Shown here one piece after another: positions 53,918-54,544 of a stretch of 54,544 nt of DNA. How positions within the stretch are numbered: the stretch's first letter is position 1; each line of letters starts with the position of its first letter. The notes beneath the pieces are model-generated. The model was not told the origin of the DNA. It ran no database searches and saw only the letters and a program-made list of their open reading frames with translations. Made by a program: the position numbers and the translations under genes. This stretch comes from Moorena bouillonii PNG. GTDB lineage: Bacteria > Cyanobacteriota > Cyanobacteriia > Cyanobacteriales > Coleofasciculaceae. Location of the stretch: positions 6,788,380-6,842,923 of the forward strand of contig NZ_MKZS01000001.1 in assembly GCF_001942495.1 (NCBI RefSeq). Direction: 5' to 3'.

Positions 53918-53963
53918 ATCACTTCTGTATACTTTAGTAGCAAACAAATTTTCTAATTGTTTC

Positions 53964-54240
53964 ATGAACATAGGGATTTTATACACAGGGGGCACCATTG
54001 GTTCTGTGCAGGGACCCGATGGGCTGTATCCACTAGATACTGTTGGTTTCCAAAAGGCGTTTGATGAGAATATTTTGCCGATAATTCAAAGTCAATATCC
54101 CGATTGTACCATTGGCTATATTGATATCGGGTTTGGTCCGAATAACAGCACTCTCGACAGTACCAACTTGCAGCCGAAAGACTGGTGTACAATAGCGATC
54201 GCAATCCTGGAAGCCTACGATAGCTATGAGTCTTTTATTG
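53964..54240 (+). pseudogene. L-asparaginase/glutaminase, truncated after about 92 residues
   Basis: From ATG 53964 (MNIGILYTGGTIGSVQGPDG) the protein has the first asparaginase signature TGGTIGS with the nucleophilic Thr, and LDSTNLQPKDWCTIA, which forms part of the active-site and dimer region. After YDSYESFIV the family sequence (normally followed by the HGTDTM motif) is lost, and a foreign tail runs to a TGA at 54276. A full enzyme would have about 330-350 residues, so this is inactive. The break coincides with transposase-derived DNA on the other strand. Confidence 0.8.
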
Positions 54241-54267
54241 TCAGCCCTTTCAACGTGTACAGATGTA

Positions 54268-54411
54268 CTATTGAGTGACATGGGCTTTTAAGAGTCGAGC
54301 TGTTGAGAGATGACGATGTTTGCGATCAATAATGAGGGCTCCTCGTTTCTTTAATGGTCCGCGAGGTGTTTTGACAAAACGTTTGAGTTTAACAAAACTA
54401 GCAAACTGCTG
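54268..54411 (-). pseudogene. C-terminal fragment of a DDE transposase
   Basis: The minus-strand residues FVKLKRFVKTPRGPLKKRGA and RKHRHLSTARLLKAHVTQ resemble the basic C-terminus of cyanobacterial IS4-type transposases (TPRGPKK...HVSTARLL). No catalytic region is present; upstream sequence is replaced by hairpin repeat copy 4. Its arrival probably truncated the asparaginase gene. Family assignment is tentative. Confidence 0.45.
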
Positions 54412-54415
54412 GTTT

Positions 54416-54488
54416 GAAGTTACCGTAAGATAGTGGAGCCTTCTTAAAAAAGATTTTACCCTTTTGTCCATAACCTGCTGACTATAAA
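54416..54488 (-). repeat. Hairpin repeat family, copy 4 (one arm lost)
   Basis: In plus orientation GAAGTTACCGTAAGATAGTG then GAGCC, followed by the core in reverse complement (TTTTACCCTTTTGTCCATAA, CCTGCTGACTATAAA). The distal arm and GAAACC flank are missing or degenerate. The core orientation relative to the GAAGTTACCG flank agrees with copies 2 and 3, not with copy 1. Confidence 0.65.
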
Positions 54489-54544
54489 GCAGGGTAATCG
54501 CATTTTAATCGAGCTCTAAAATTGTTGTAACCTGGGTTAATTTT

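Overview
The window reads as a chromosomal segment of a filamentous, probably marine, cyanobacterium rich in repeats and insertion sequences (Moorena/Lyngbya-like; this is inference). Support comes from genes that are mostly cyanobacterial (SasA, DUF760, DUF2358, DUF928, a group 2 sigma factor), GCGATCGC octamers in coding and intergenic DNA, 7-bp tandem repeats between genes, 24-nt dispersed repeats, and a heavy load of decayed transposases. No rRNA, tRNA or CRISPR array was seen.

Layout. 1-3.5 kb is a transposon graveyard: an IS701-like remnant, then an IS630 element split by an IS4-type element, with terminal inverted repeats and a target duplication still readable. 3.6-3.9 kb holds a candidate 6S-like RNA and a strong terminator. 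4-9.8 kb is housekeeping (ArsA/Get3-like ATPase, DUF2358, DUF928, propeller-transglutaminase, HisA). 10.4-19 kb carries a Wzc-like polysaccharide co-polymerase and three large membrane glycosyltransferase-like proteins, two of them convergent paralogues. At 19.5-21.4 kb a TnpB element with a divergent ribbon-helix-helix gene splits a DUF4870 gene. 21.5-31.8 kb is mostly core: FAD oxidoreductase, TatC, GH57 enzyme, SasA, MutY, DUF760, sigma factor, histidine phosphatase. 32.4-37.5 kb is a three-gene signalling operon (sensor kinase, REC-GGDEF-EAL, REC-pseudokinase), followed by YebC.

38.5-45.2 kb is the most interesting part. An LSDAT/SLOG nucleotide-sensor-like protein is followed by a DUF4231/SLATT membrane protein, then a 1386-residue protein with three TIR modules, one membrane helix and fourteen WD40 repeats. 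This resembles the nucleotide-centred conflict systems predicted for SLOG-SLATT pairs, with a TIR protein beside it. Downstream lie DUF29, Uma2, a UbiH-like hydroxylase, another PD-(D/E)XK-like protein and a two-helix coiled-coil protein.

49-54.5 kb is again mobile: one intact IS4-family element abutting a decayed relative, a dead hicAB toxin-antitoxin locus cut by nested repeats, and an asparaginase gene truncated by transposase debris. A roughly 100-bp hairpin repeat occurs four times in the window. Its arms covary and its core is inverted in one copy; I found no match to a family I can name.
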